Assembly (NCBI RefSeq): GCF_014899185.1
Contig: NZ_CP045201.1
Location: forward strand, 163,501-227,500
DNA: 64,000 bases
Reading direction: 5' to 3'
From: Pseudooceanicola spongiae
Lineage (GTDB): Bacteria; Pseudomonadota; Alphaproteobacteria; Rhodobacterales; Rhodobacteraceae
A program made the translations under genes and the position numbers. The notes below the pieces were generated by a model. That model worked only from the letters and a program-made list of their open reading frames with translations, searched no databases and was not told where the DNA came from. Within the stretch, counting starts at the first letter, position 1, and each line of letters begins with the position of its first letter. Below, piece after piece: positions 43,601-52,194 of this stretch.

Positions 43601-44001
43601 TCGGCGCCAGTGAGCAGGGCTGCGTAGGGCAGGCGTTGATCCTGCCAGAGGATATGGCCGTGCTCGGCGCGGACCTCCGAGAGTGGCGCGTTCAGGCGCA
43701 GGGCTCCGGCCTGCAGCAGCCAGGCGCGGGCGGTGGCGGCAGCGGCGCGCAGGGGGATGGCGGCGATCTGGATCGACTCCGACGCAATCGTCGGCCCCTG
43801 ATCGGGGGTGCGGGCGGTGTCGCCGAGGACGATCTGCACGGCAGTGAGGGGCAGCTCCAGCTCCTCCGCCACGATCTGGGCGAGGGCGGTCTGCAAGCCG
43901 GTGCCAAGGTCGACGTGGCCGTTATAGCCGGTGGCCGTGCCCTCAGCCGAGAGGGTCAGGAAGGTGTCGCCGTCGCGGCGGATGGTCAGCGCAGCGGTCA
44001 T
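40648..44001 (-). CDS. Molybdenum hydroxylase large subunit fused to a triheme cytochrome c (NicB-like)
   Basis: A 1117-aa fusion. Residues about 1-680 form the xanthine-dehydrogenase-type molybdopterin domains, with the catalytic Glu in LGVGESAAVPA. A membrane-anchor-like helix (LLATTLGLTAALGLGALSFPLARA) follows, then three class I cytochrome c domains with CASCH, CAECH and CASCH motifs. Such enzymes (nicotinate dehydrogenase NicB, isoquinoline oxidoreductase relatives) hydroxylate N-heteroaromatics or oxidise aldehydes, with electrons leaving through the hemes. The ATG at 44001 overlaps the small subunit stop. Confidence 0.88.
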   Translation of the reverse strand: MTAALTIRRDGDTFLTLSAEGTATGYNGHVDLGTGLQTALAQIVAEELELPLTAVQIVLGDTARTPDQGPTIASESIQIAAIPLRAAAATARAWLLQAGALRLNAPLSEVRAEHGHILWQDQRLPYAALLTGAETLPLDDDAPLKDPASYSVVGHKAGRTDLPAKLTGTFDYIHDIRLPGMLHGHVIRPPYAGRDSGPFIGRSLIGYDEPAVAQMPGFVAVVQQGDFLAVVATKAHLAQAIAEALPVQWHQPPDLPDLSDPVAAIKDQPSSPRTLDTTGDIASGLGECTTRMDRRYVWPWHMHASIGPSCAVADWNAGAPLVWSGTQNPHMLRADLATLTGLAPEQIEVRRHQAAGCYGRNCADDVAGDALLLARALNRPVRVQLTRAQENLWEPKGAAQIMEVSGGLTATADFHAYAYDSWYPSNRGPNLALLLTGVITPEPRPSDMGDRTIIPPYRIPHKRITVHDMAPIVRAAWLRGVSALPNTFAHESFVDELAAEAQEDPVAFRLRHMDDPRQADLIARTAEAADWQPRTTPQLRREGRMAYGQGFAFATYVHGPFPGTAAASAAWVVDVAVDMTTGEVTLSRVFVGQDQGLVINPDHVRQQIHGNVLQTASRTLQESVSFDQITVTDQSWATYPLATFPQTPQIETLLIERPNDPPLGVGESAAVPAAAAIANAIFDATGVRMREAPFTPEKMRDALGIQPRTAAPLALPGRKKRKTLLATTLGLTAALGLGALSFPLARAIPKTPAPAAANFSTDTLSRGETLFALGNCASCHTAPDGTANTGGRAIQTPFGTVYSTNLTPDPDTGLGQWSFAAFARAMRAGISRDGHNLYPAFPYTSFAKMQEDDLFALYAYLQTLPAVAQTTPKAEMSVPRPALAVWNALFHRPQTLTADATQSADWNRGRILVESVGHCAECHTPRTALGAQAKTALTGAMVQDWFAPALAGPAAQLRSTDDIAAYLSTGVAPGRAAASGPMAEVIAGLATLPQGDITAMATYLASLPTEAPAPLPEQAATIPDRIDRIFTNACASCHEPAFPDMLTAAQIPLTRAPAVRAPSPAAAMTTIRDGLRAPTGTALRDMPGFAAELSEADIAALARYLRARYAPDLPAWD

Positions 44002-44516
44002 TGTGGGGCGCTCTGCATCAGTTGGGCGGCGCGTTTCACCGAGGCGATGATCTCTAGCTGGGCACCGCAACGGCAGAGGTTGTGACGCAGGGCGTCGCGG
44101 ATCTCGTCCTCACTGGGGTCGGGGGTGTGGCGCAAAAGGGCGAGCGCGCTCATCACCATGCCATTCAGGCAGTAGCCGCATTGCGCGCCCTCGGCCTCAA
44201 GAAAGCCTTGCTGGACAGGGTGCAGCGCGCCGGTGTCAGGGTGGGCGAGGCCTTCGAGCGTGGTGACGCTGCGCCCCTCGGCCAGAGCGGCGCGCAGCAC
44301 GCAGGCGCGGGCAGGCGCGTCATCGACCAGCACGGTGCAGGCGCCGCATTGCGCCATGCCACAGCCGTATTTCGCACCGTTCAGGCCCAGCTCGTCGCGC
44401 AGAAGGTCCAGCAGGGTGCGCTCGGGGTCGACATGCAGCGTCACCGCCTGACCATTCACCACCAGCGCGAGATCGCGTGTCACCTGCTCTGCCCCCCATT
44501 CATCTGTGCGCGTCAT
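43998..44516 (-). CDS. (2Fe-2S)-binding small subunit of the molybdenum hydroxylase (NicA-like)
   Basis: A 172-aa protein with two [2Fe-2S] sites: plant-type ferredoxin Cys in KYGCGMAQCGACTVLVDDAPARAC, and the second set in QCGYCLNGMVM and LCRCGAQ. This is the small subunit of the xanthine dehydrogenase family; no separate FAD subunit gene is nearby, consistent with the cytochrome-linked type. It precedes and overlaps the large-subunit gene by four bases and is divergent from the ABC exporter. Confidence 0.92.
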   Translation of the reverse strand: MTRTDEWGAEQVTRDLALVVNGQAVTLHVDPERTLLDLLRDELGLNGAKYGCGMAQCGACTVLVDDAPARACVLRAALAEGRSVTTLEGLAHPDTGALHPVQQGFLEAEGAQCGYCLNGMVMSALALLRHTPDPSEDEIRDALRHNLCRCGAQLEIIASVKRAAQLMQSAPQ

Positions 44517-44737
44517 TGAGGCACGGATTGCCCCGGCACCTCAAACGCTATTGTGCGATTTCGTATGTATGGAAACAGTTAAGCGGGGCGCGCCGTCAAG
44601 GGGCTGTCTTGAGGCGCGGCGCTCTGCGCGACAGCTGTTGAGGCAAATTGACCGTTTCGGGGGCATTTCCGCCCGGTGCCTTGACCGCAGGGAAGCGGGG
44701 GGTCATGTAGCCATGGCCCGCACAAGGGCCGCAACAG

Positions 44738-46552
44738 ATGAGGTACGGCGTGGCCCGCAGACCGGTACGAGACAGTGAAGCGCAGAACCGAGAAACCTCT
44801 CGCAAGGTCGGAGCGCTGAGCGATCTCTGGCCTTTCGTCGCGCCCTACCGGGTGATGATGGCGGGCGCGATCTGTGCGCTGGTGCTGACCGCCTGTGTCT
44901 CGCTCGTGTTGCCGCTGGCGGCGCGCCGGGTGATCGACAACTTCAATTCCGGTCAGGTCGAGCTGCTGAACCAGTATTTCGCTGCCGCCATTGCCATTGC
45001 GGCGCTGCTGGCTGTCGGCACGGGGCTGCGCTATGCGCTGGTCACGCGGCTGGGCGAACGGGTCGTGGCCGATATCCGCATGGCGGTCTTTGGCCGCGTC
45101 ATCGGGATGAGCCCGGCCTTCTACGAGACCACGATGACCGGCGAAGTGCTGAGCCGGATCACCACGGATACGACGCTGATCCAGTCGGTGATCGGGTCAT
45201 CGGTGTCGATCGCGCTGCGCAACATGCTGATCTTTTCCGGTGGCTTCGTGCTGATGATGCTGACCTCGGCCAAACTGACCGGGCTGGCGCTGCTGATCGT
45301 GCCGCTGGTGGTGGTGCCGATCCTGACGCTGGGCCGCAAGCTGCGCCGCCTGAGCCGCGAAAATCAGGACTGGATCGCGCAATCCTCGGGCAATGCCAGC
45401 GAGGCGCTGCTGTCGGTGCAGACGGTGCAGGCCTATACCCATGAGGCGCTGAGCCGGGCCAAGTTCGACCGCGTCACCGAGGCGAGCTATCGTTCGGCCC
45501 TGACGCGGATCTGGACGCGGGCGATGATGACCGTCATCGTGATTTTCCTGATTTTCTCGGGCGTTGTCGGGGTGTTGTGGATCGGGGCGCATGATGTGCG
45601 CGCGGGCGCCATGACCACCGGGGCGCTGGTGCAATTCGTGATCTATGCGATCATGGTCGCAGGCTCTGTCGCGGCCCTGTCCGAGATCTGGGGCGAATTG
45701 CAGCGCGCCGCCGGCGCAACCGAGCGTCTGGTCGAGCTGCTGCATGCCGAGGACCGCGTCAACGATCCGGCCCAGCCTGTCGCGCCCCCCGCAACGGTGC
45801 GCGGCGAGATCACGTTTGAAAATGTCACCTTCCATTACCCCTCACGTCCCGATGCGGCGGCGCTGGAGGGCATCAACCTGACCATTCATCCCGGCGAGAC
45901 GGTGGCGGTTGTCGGCCCCTCGGGCGCGGGCAAGACCACCATCATGCAGCTGATGCTGCGCTTTTATGACCCCGAACAGGGGCGCATTCTGCTGGATGGC
46001 GTCGATCTGGCGGCGATGTCGCGACCTGCGTTCCGCCGCTCGATCGCGCTGGTGGCGCAGGATCCGGTGATCTTCGCCGACACCGCGCGCGAAAACATCC
46101 GCTTTGGCTGGCCCGATGCGGGCAACGACGAGGTTGTCGCTGCGGCGCAGGCGGCGGCGGCGGAAGAGTTCATCCTCGCGCTGCCCGAAGGCTATGACAG
46201 CCCGGTGGGCGAACGTGGCGTGATGCTGTCGGGCGGGCAGAAACAGCGCATCGCCATTGCCCGCGCCATCCTGCGCGACGCGCCGGTCTTGCTGCTGGAC
46301 GAAGCCACAAGTGCGCTGGACGCCGAGAGCGAGCGTCTGGTGCAACAGGCCATCGAGACGGTGGCCGAGGGGCGCACCACGATCATCATCGCGCACCGCC
46401 TCGCAACGGTGAAGAAAGCCGACCGGATCATCGTGATGGAGCAGGGGCAAATCGTGGCGCAGGGCACCCACGATCAGCTGGTGGCGCAGAACGGCCTCTA
46501 TGCGCGGCTGGCGCGGCTGCAGTTCACCGACGGGGCCGCTGACGCCGCCTGA
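44738..46552 (+). CDS. ABC exporter half-transporter (permease + ATPase)
   Basis: A 604-aa half-transporter of the MsbA/multidrug group. Six helices occupy about 35-320. The ATPase domain follows: Walker A GPSGAGKTT (about 395), Q-loop VAQDPVIF, signature LSGGQKQRIA, Walker B VLLLDEATSAL, and the switch His in IIAHRLATV. It probably works as a homodimer. The ATG at 44738 gives the longest form; a GTG at 44750 is alternative. It is alone, so the substrate (lipid or drug) is unknown. Confidence 0.88.
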   Translation: MRYGVARRPVRDSEAQNRETSRKVGALSDLWPFVAPYRVMMAGAICALVLTACVSLVLPLAARRVIDNFNSGQVELLNQYFAAAIAIAALLAVGTGLRYALVTRLGERVVADIRMAVFGRVIGMSPAFYETTMTGEVLSRITTDTTLIQSVIGSSVSIALRNMLIFSGGFVLMMLTSAKLTGLALLIVPLVVVPILTLGRKLRRLSRENQDWIAQSSGNASEALLSVQTVQAYTHEALSRAKFDRVTEASYRSALTRIWTRAMMTVIVIFLIFSGVVGVLWIGAHDVRAGAMTTGALVQFVIYAIMVAGSVAALSEIWGELQRAAGATERLVELLHAEDRVNDPAQPVAPPATVRGEITFENVTFHYPSRPDAAALEGINLTIHPGETVAVVGPSGAGKTTIMQLMLRFYDPEQGRILLDGVDLAAMSRPAFRRSIALVAQDPVIFADTARENIRFGWPDAGNDEVVAAAQAAAAEEFILALPEGYDSPVGERGVMLSGGQKQRIAIARAILRDAPVLLLDEATSALDAESERLVQQAIETVAEGRTTIIIAHRLATVKKADRIIVMEQGQIVAQGTHDQLVAQNGLYARLARLQFTDGAADAA

Positions 46553-46557
46553 GAGCC

Positions 46558-46586
46558 TTGCCGCGCCGGCCATGCCGGCCCGGCAA
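46558..46586. terminator. Stem-loop after the ABC exporter
   Basis: TTGCCG-c-GCCGG-CCATG-CCGGC-c-CGGCAA, a symmetrical 12-bp hairpin five bases after the stop. It is followed by A residues rather than T, so Rho-independent termination on the plus strand is doubtful. Confidence 0.4.
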
Positions 46587-46779
46587 AAAGGCTTTGTAAA
46601 CCGGGCGTTTACTCTCATACTCGTATCTGGTCCTGATCCTTGCGACCCGCTATAGGGGCCCTGCTTCACGCGACGTCGGAGGCGCTCAACGCAGCGTCAC
46701 GCTTGTCATTGCGCCGGGGCGTGAAAATCTAGGGTCAACCGCGCGAAACTGGCGCGGAAAGGACATGGGAGGAGAGAGC

Positions 46780-48678
46780 ATGACCTTTTCAGGCGTTTCT
46801 GACGCATTGAGACTGACGAACGAGATGCCCTGGGAGGAGCGTGACGTGCCCAAGACCGTGCTGGGCATGGTCGCCCGGACGGCCGCAGCCTTCCCCAGCC
46901 ACAACGCGGTGTCGTTTCAGCTGCAATCGGGGCCGAAAGACCCCTCCGAGACGGTCAGCTGGGCGCAACTGCTGGACAAGGTCTGCCAATCGGCGAACCT
47001 GTTCCGCAGCCTTGGCGTGGGCGAGGGCGACGTGGTCGCGCTGGTGCTGCCGAACGCGATGGAGACGATCTATGCCACGCTGGGTGGCATGGTGGCGGGG
47101 ATCGTCAACCCGATCAACCCGATGCTGGACAGTGAACAGATCGCCTCGATCCTGCAGGAGACGAAGGCCAAGGTCGTCGTGACGCTGAAGGCGTTCCCCA
47201 AGACCGACGTGGCGCAGAAGGTGGCAATGGCCGTACGCGATTGCCCCGGTGTCGAGACGGTGCTGGAGGTCGACCTCAACCGCTATCTCAGCCCGCCGAA
47301 AAGCTGGCTGGTGCCGTTGCTGCGCCCGAAGATGCCGGTGACGCATCACGCCAAGGTGCTGAGCTTTGTCCCCGAGATGGCGCGCCAGCCGAAACAGCTG
47401 AGCTTTGAGGATCGTCAGGTGGACCGGGTGGCGGCGTACTTCCACACCGGCGGCACCACTGGCATGCCGAAGGTGGCGCAGCACCTGAACGAGGGGATCG
47501 TGTACAACGGTTGGCTGGGGGCCACGCTGCTGTTCAGCGAGACCGACAACATCATGTGCCCGCTGCCGATGTTCCATGTCTTTGCCTGTCAGGTGATGCT
47601 GATGGGCGCGGTGATGTCCGGCGCGCATGTCGTTTTCCCGACGCCTGCGGGCTATCGCGGTGACGGGGTGTTCGACAATTTCTGGAAGCTCTGCGAGCGC
47701 TGGAAGATCACCTTTATCACCACTGTTCCCACGGCTGTTTCGGTGCTGATGCAAAAGCCGGTCGATGCCGATCTGTCGAGTGTGAAGCTGGCGTTCTCTG
47801 GCTCTGCCCCGTTGCCGCAGGAGCTGTTTCGCCGCTTTGAGGCGGCGGCTGGCGTGACCATCCTTGAGGGCTACGGGCTGACCGAGGCGACGTGCCTTGT
47901 GTCCTGCAACCCGGATTCGGGGCCGCGCAAGCTCGGCTCGGTCGGGGTGCCGTTTCCCTATACGGATGTGCGGATCTTTGACAACTCCGGCGGGGCCCCG
48001 CGCGAATGCGGCGTCGACGAGGTGGGCGAGATCTGTATCGCCAACCCCGGCGTCTATGCCGGCTCGACCTATACGGAAGAGGTCAAGAACCACGATTTGT
48101 TCCATTACGACAGATACTTGCGCACCGGCGATCTGGGGCGGCTGGATGTCGATGGCTATCTGTTCATCACGGGGCGTGCCAAGGATCTGATCATCCGGGG
48201 CGGCCATAACATCGACCCGGCGATGATCGAAGATGCCCTGCTGGCGCATTCCGCCGTCGCCTTTGCCGGGGCGATCGGGCAGCCGGACGAGCGTGCGGGT
48301 GAGATTCCCTGCGCCTATGTCGAGCTGATCGACGGTGCCGAGGTCACGGTCGAGGAGCTGCTGGCGCACTGCAAGGTCTACGTCCACGAGCGCGCGGCGA
48401 TCCCGAAGTATGTCGAGATCCTGGAAGAGCTGCCGAAAACCGCCGTGGGCAAGGTGTTCAAGCCGGATCTGCGCAAGATGGCGATCAAGCGCGTCTATAA
48501 CGAAGCGCTCTCCGAGGCCGGTCTGGCCTGTGAGGTGCGCGAGGTCGTCGACGACAAGAAACGCGGCCTGACCGCGCGTCTGGTGCGCACGGGGACGGTG
48601 GATGAGGCCGCGCTGGCGACGTTGTTGGGTAGTTACACCCGGCCCTGGGAGTGGGCCGAGGGGCAGGAAGCCGCGTAA
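46780..48678 (+). CDS. Acyl-CoA synthetase (AMP-forming)
   Basis: A 632-aa adenylate-forming enzyme that activates a fatty or other carboxylic acid to acyl-CoA. Motifs in order: the P-loop YFHTGGTTGMPKVAQHL, SGSAPLP, EGYGLTEATC (A5), YLRTGDLGRLDVDGYLFITGR (A7) and RGGHNIDPAMIEDAL (A8), with the catalytic Lys near the end in KTAVGKVFKPDLR. The ATG at 46780 follows GGAGGAG. Membership of the long acyl-CoA synthetase subgroup fits beta-oxidation genes elsewhere in the window; the substrate is not determinable. Confidence 0.9.
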   Translation: MTFSGVSDALRLTNEMPWEERDVPKTVLGMVARTAAAFPSHNAVSFQLQSGPKDPSETVSWAQLLDKVCQSANLFRSLGVGEGDVVALVLPNAMETIYATLGGMVAGIVNPINPMLDSEQIASILQETKAKVVVTLKAFPKTDVAQKVAMAVRDCPGVETVLEVDLNRYLSPPKSWLVPLLRPKMPVTHHAKVLSFVPEMARQPKQLSFEDRQVDRVAAYFHTGGTTGMPKVAQHLNEGIVYNGWLGATLLFSETDNIMCPLPMFHVFACQVMLMGAVMSGAHVVFPTPAGYRGDGVFDNFWKLCERWKITFITTVPTAVSVLMQKPVDADLSSVKLAFSGSAPLPQELFRRFEAAAGVTILEGYGLTEATCLVSCNPDSGPRKLGSVGVPFPYTDVRIFDNSGGAPRECGVDEVGEICIANPGVYAGSTYTEEVKNHDLFHYDRYLRTGDLGRLDVDGYLFITGRAKDLIIRGGHNIDPAMIEDALLAHSAVAFAGAIGQPDERAGEIPCAYVELIDGAEVTVEELLAHCKVYVHERAAIPKYVEILEELPKTAVGKVFKPDLRKMAIKRVYNEALSEAGLACEVREVVDDKKRGLTARLVRTGTVDEAALATLLGSYTRPWEWAEGQEAA

Positions 48679-48701
48679 GCTGCGGGGCGTTTTGAGGGGG
48701 G

Positions 48702-48729
48702 AGGGCGTGGCCGTGGGCTGCGCCCTTTT
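48702..48729 (+). terminator. Terminator after the acyl-CoA synthetase
   Basis: AGGGCG pairs with CGCCCT and an inner GCC-GTG-GGC extends the hairpin, followed by TTTTC. The remaining roughly 250 bp before the MFS gene show no supported gene; a 47-codon frame at 48839-48982 lacks family support. Confidence 0.6.
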
Positions 48730-48978
48730 CACGTCAGGAGAGGGTGCATCGCGGGGTTCGGGCAGGTGCGATATTTTTGCCAATTCAAGGAACGCATCGC
48801 GCGCACCCATCTTGGCAAGGCGCGGAAAATTCGTCCATATGACCGCGACGCGCTGCCTGCCGGACCCGACGGGGCTGTTTTTCATGGCCCAGACCCTCGG
48901 GTTTGATCCGCAGGTGGTTTGCCGTCGCACCACTTCAATGACGGGCGATCGGATTGAAATGACTTCGGACTTCTATTC

Positions 48979-50241
48979 GTGAGCGCCGCGAAGACCGGCC
49001 AGACCGCGCCTGAGACCAACCCCTCCAAGTGGGAGGTATTTCGCAATCCGGGCTACGGCTATTTCATGGCGGCTCTGTTTCTGACAGGTTTTGCCATTCA
49101 AATTCAGACAGTTGCCGTGGGTTGGCAGGTCTATGACCTGACGCGCAATCCCTTCGATCTGGGGCTGGTGGGGCTGTCGCAGTTTGCACCGGCGCTGGTG
49201 CTGGTGCTGGTGACAGGCACCGTGGCGGACCGGTTTTCGCGCCGGGGTATCATGACGCTTTGCATGTGGATCGAGGCGCTGGTGGCCGGGGGCCTGCTGG
49301 TGCTGACGCTGCGCGGCAATGCCGATGTGCGCATGGTCTTCATGGTGATGGTGCTGTTCGGCACGGCGCGGGCGTTTTATAATCCGGCGCGCAGCTCGCT
49401 GATCACCAATATCGTCAAGCCTGCACACCTGCCGAAAGCGCTGGCGATGAACTCCAGTGTCAACGAGGTCGCCACGATCTGCGGGCCTGTTGCGGGGGGC
49501 CTGCTGTACGGTCTGGCACCCGAGGCGGCCTATGGCGTTTCGGTGGTTTTCCTGTTCGCAGCCGGTGCTCTGGTGGCCATGGTGCCGCGTCAGCCAAGGC
49601 GCGGCGCACCGGCCGGGCGCAGCTGGGGAGAGGTCACGGCGGGCTTTCGTTTCATCCGCGCGCGGCCGATCATTTTCGGCGCTATCTCCTTGGATCTGTT
49701 CGCGGTTTTGCTGGGCGGGGCGTTTGCCATGCTGCCGGTTTATGCCCGCGATATCCTTGATGTCGGGGCGCTGGGACTGGGCCTGCTGAGGGCGGCCCCG
49801 GCGGTCGGAGCGGTGGGTGTGGCGGCGCTGCTGATGTACTACCCGATCCGGCGGAATGCGGGAAAAATCATGTTCGCGTCGGTGGCGGGCTTCGGGATTT
49901 TCACGCTTGTGTTCGCGCTGTCCAAGGTGGTCTGGCTATCGGTTCTGGCGCTGGCCTTTATTGGCGGGTTCGACATGGTTTCGATGGTGATCCGGGGCAC
50001 GCTGGTACAGCTGAATACGCCGGACGGGCTGCGCGGCCGGGTCAATGCGGTCAACATGATTTTCATCGGCGCTTCCAATGAGTTGGGCGAGTTTCGCGCG
50101 GGCAGCATGGCGGCGCTGCTGGGCACGGTGCCCTCGGTTGCGCTGGGGGCTGTGGTCTGCATGGGCATCTGCGGGCTGTGGTACAAACTGTTCCCCGAAC
50201 TGCGCGAGGTGCAGGAGCTGCGCGGCGAAGAAGAGACATAA
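48979..50241 (+). CDS. MFS transporter (EntS/MFS_3-like)
   Basis: A 420-aa, 12-helix facilitator. VTGTVADRFSRRGIMTLC is motif A, and GTARAFYNPARSSLITNIV is typical for the EntS/tetracycline-efflux-like group; a further GTLVQLNTPDGLRGRVNAVNMIF near the C-terminus is also characteristic. The GTG start at 48979 follows weak ribosome-site sequence. Single gene between a terminator and the phased repeat. The substrate is unknown. Confidence 0.85.
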   Translation: MSAAKTGQTAPETNPSKWEVFRNPGYGYFMAALFLTGFAIQIQTVAVGWQVYDLTRNPFDLGLVGLSQFAPALVLVLVTGTVADRFSRRGIMTLCMWIEALVAGGLLVLTLRGNADVRMVFMVMVLFGTARAFYNPARSSLITNIVKPAHLPKALAMNSSVNEVATICGPVAGGLLYGLAPEAAYGVSVVFLFAAGALVAMVPRQPRRGAPAGRSWGEVTAGFRFIRARPIIFGAISLDLFAVLLGGAFAMLPVYARDILDVGALGLGLLRAAPAVGAVGVAALLMYYPIRRNAGKIMFASVAGFGIFTLVFALSKVVWLSVLALAFIGGFDMVSMVIRGTLVQLNTPDGLRGRVNAVNMIFIGASNELGEFRAGSMAALLGTVPSVALGAVVCMGICGLWYKLFPELREVQELRGEEET

Positions 50242-50248
50242 ATCGGCG

Positions 50249-50293
50249 TGTCGGTAGCGCGTCGGTATCGCGTCGGCAACCCGTAGGTGCGAT
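50249..50293. repeat. 11-bp-phased CGTCGGTA array, copy 3
   Basis: TGTCGGTA, GCGCGTCGGTA, TCGCGTCGGCA, ACCCGTAGGTGCGAT at exact 11-bp steps, seven bases after the MFS stop. A palindrome CGCGGGCCCGCG follows at about 50305-50316, upstream of trkH. Confidence 0.7.
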
Positions 50294-50429
50294 ATGGACG
50301 CAACGCGGGCCCGCGGTTCAAAGACAATTGCCTGTACCCGGTGCCGGGTATAGGTCAGGATGACCCTACGCTGCAGAGCAGCACAGCAGGCTGTGGCGAA
50401 ACGGCAGACGTCAATTTCGGGGGACGTGC

Positions 50430-51863
50430 GTGAACTTCGTGATCTTCGTGAACGGCCTCGTGCTGCTGTTCTCTGCGGCACTGATGGGCGTCGACGCGCT
50501 GTTCTTTCCCGAGACGGCGGCGGCCTTTGCCTTGTCCGGGGTGCTGACCGGATTTGTCGGCATGGCGCTGACGCTCTCCTCCAACTCTTCGTTCGAGAAC
50601 ATGCACCGGCTGCACGGCTTTCTGCTGACCTCCTCCGTCTGGGTGACGGCGGCGCTGGCGGGGGCGGTGCCGCTGTATATGACGACACTGTCGCCGGTGG
50701 ACGCGCTGTTTGAATCGATGTCGGGGATCACCACGACCGGCTCGACCGTGATGTCGGGGCTGGACAGCACGCCGCGCGGAATCATCCTGTGGCGGGCGAT
50801 CCTGCAGGCGGTCGGCGGCGTCGGGTTCATTGTCACCGGCATCGCGCTGCTGCCGATCCTGAAGGTCGGCGGCATGCAGCTGTTTCGCACCGAAAGCTCT
50901 GACAAGAGCGAGAAGGAGCTGAGCAACGCGGCCAAGTTCGCCTCGGCCACGCTGATGGTCTACCTCGGGCTGATGACGTTTTGCGCGCTGGTCTATGCGG
51001 TCGGCGGGATGAGCATTTTCGACGCCATCACCCATGCCATGACGACGCTGTCGACGGGGGGCTATTCGGGCTACGACGCCTCTTTCGGACATTTCCAGAG
51101 CCCGTTCCTGCAGTGGTCGGGCACGTTCTTCATGCTGATGGGCGGCTTGCCGTTTGCCTGGTATATCCGCGCCTTTCACCGGGGCGCGTTCCGCAGTGAG
51201 CAGGTGATCATGATGCTGTGGAGCCTGGGCGCGGTGATTTCCGTGCTGACGCTGTGGTTGACCCTGACCAGCGGGATGAACGTCTTTGTCGCGGCGCGGC
51301 TGGTGGCGTTCAACGTCGTCTCGGTGGTCACGACGACGGGCTTTGCGACGACGGATTACCTTGTCTGGGGGTATTTCGCGGCGGCGGTGTTTTTCGCGCT
51401 GACGGCTGTCGGGGGGTGCACAGGCTCGACCTCGGGCGGGGTGAAGGCGATGCGGTGGATCATGTTGTTCCGCGCCACCAAGTCCGAGATCGCGCGGGTG
51501 CATTCGCCGCATTCGATCCAGACGCTGCGCTACGAGGGGCGGCAGGTGCAGCCCGACGTGCTGAGCGGTGTGATCGCCTTTTTCGTCTTCTATGTCGCGA
51601 CCTTTTCCATCATCGCGGTGATTCTGGCGTTTCTGGGGCTGGATCTTGAGACGGCGACCAGCGGCGCGATCACGGCGCTGGCCAATGTCGGCCCCGGCGT
51701 CGGCAGTGTCATCGGACCGGCTGGCAATTTCGCCAGCCTCAGCGCGCCGGTGAAGGTGGTGCTGGTGGTGGCGATGTATCTGGGCCGGCTGGAGATGCTG
51801 ACGGTCTTTGCGCTGCTGACGCCGGTGTTCTGGCGCGAGGTCATGCCCGCGCGCGAGGCCTGA
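50430..51863 (+). CDS. trkH: TrkH-type potassium uptake protein
   Basis: A 477-aa potassium transporter with the four-repeat TrkH/KtrB pore. The selectivity filter pieces are GITTTGSTV, TTLSTGGYSG, TTTGFATT and NVGPGVGS, in order from about residue 97 to 425. The gating-loop region SGVKAMR-like TSGGVKAMRWIM is present. The start is GTG at 50430. No trkA lies in the window; the regulatory subunit must be encoded elsewhere. Confidence 0.92.
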   Translation: MNFVIFVNGLVLLFSAALMGVDALFFPETAAAFALSGVLTGFVGMALTLSSNSSFENMHRLHGFLLTSSVWVTAALAGAVPLYMTTLSPVDALFESMSGITTTGSTVMSGLDSTPRGIILWRAILQAVGGVGFIVTGIALLPILKVGGMQLFRTESSDKSEKELSNAAKFASATLMVYLGLMTFCALVYAVGGMSIFDAITHAMTTLSTGGYSGYDASFGHFQSPFLQWSGTFFMLMGGLPFAWYIRAFHRGAFRSEQVIMMLWSLGAVISVLTLWLTLTSGMNVFVAARLVAFNVVSVVTTTGFATTDYLVWGYFAAAVFFALTAVGGCTGSTSGGVKAMRWIMLFRATKSEIARVHSPHSIQTLRYEGRQVQPDVLSGVIAFFVFYVATFSIIAVILAFLGLDLETATSGAITALANVGPGVGSVIGPAGNFASLSAPVKVVLVVAMYLGRLEMLTVFALLTPVFWREVMPAREA

Positions 51864-51867
51864 GAAC

Positions 51868-52080
51868 TCAGCTTTTGCAGCTGCGCAGCCCGAACATCGC
51901 ATAGAGCGGGCAGAGCTGCATCAACCCGGTGATCGCCAGGATCAGGCCGAGAATCACCGCGCCGTATTTCATCACACTGTCCTGCATCAGGCTGAGGCCG
52001 CCGAACAGCGCCAGCGCGATCAGGGCGATGCCGAGCAGCAGCCGAATGGCGCGGTCAGTCGTTCCAACATTCTTGCTCAT
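51868..52080 (-). CDS. DUF2892 (YgaP-like transmembrane) protein
   Basis: A 70-aa protein with two membrane spans (RLLLGIALIALALFGGL; YGAVILGLILAITGLMQLCPLYAMFGL). It begins MSKNVGTTDRAIR, the DUF2892 hallmark, and ends CPLYAMFGLRSCKS with paired Cys. It has GGAGTG upstream and converges with trkH, whose stop is four bases away. The function is unknown. Confidence 0.85.
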   Translation of the reverse strand: MSKNVGTTDRAIRLLLGIALIALALFGGLSLMQDSVMKYGAVILGLILAITGLMQLCPLYAMFGLRSCKS

Positions 52081-52194
52081 GTCGTGCACTCCGGGGTCAG
52101 GCAGCCCGTCGCGGGGCCGCGGTTTGCGTCAGAGCCACGGGAGCGGCCCTGAGAGCGCTGTGCCACGGGGCGCGCGCTCTGTCCCTGACATGGA

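Noticed and set aside
44517..44737. Operator or small gene between the molybdenum hydroxylase and the ABC exporter
   Set aside because: A TTTC-n9-GAAA symmetry near 44553-44570 is too weak, and the frame at 44506-44778 has no ribosome site or family features.
48839..48982. 47-codon frame before the MFS gene
   Set aside because: No ribosome site of quality and no recognisable product; it overlaps the start of the MFS gene.
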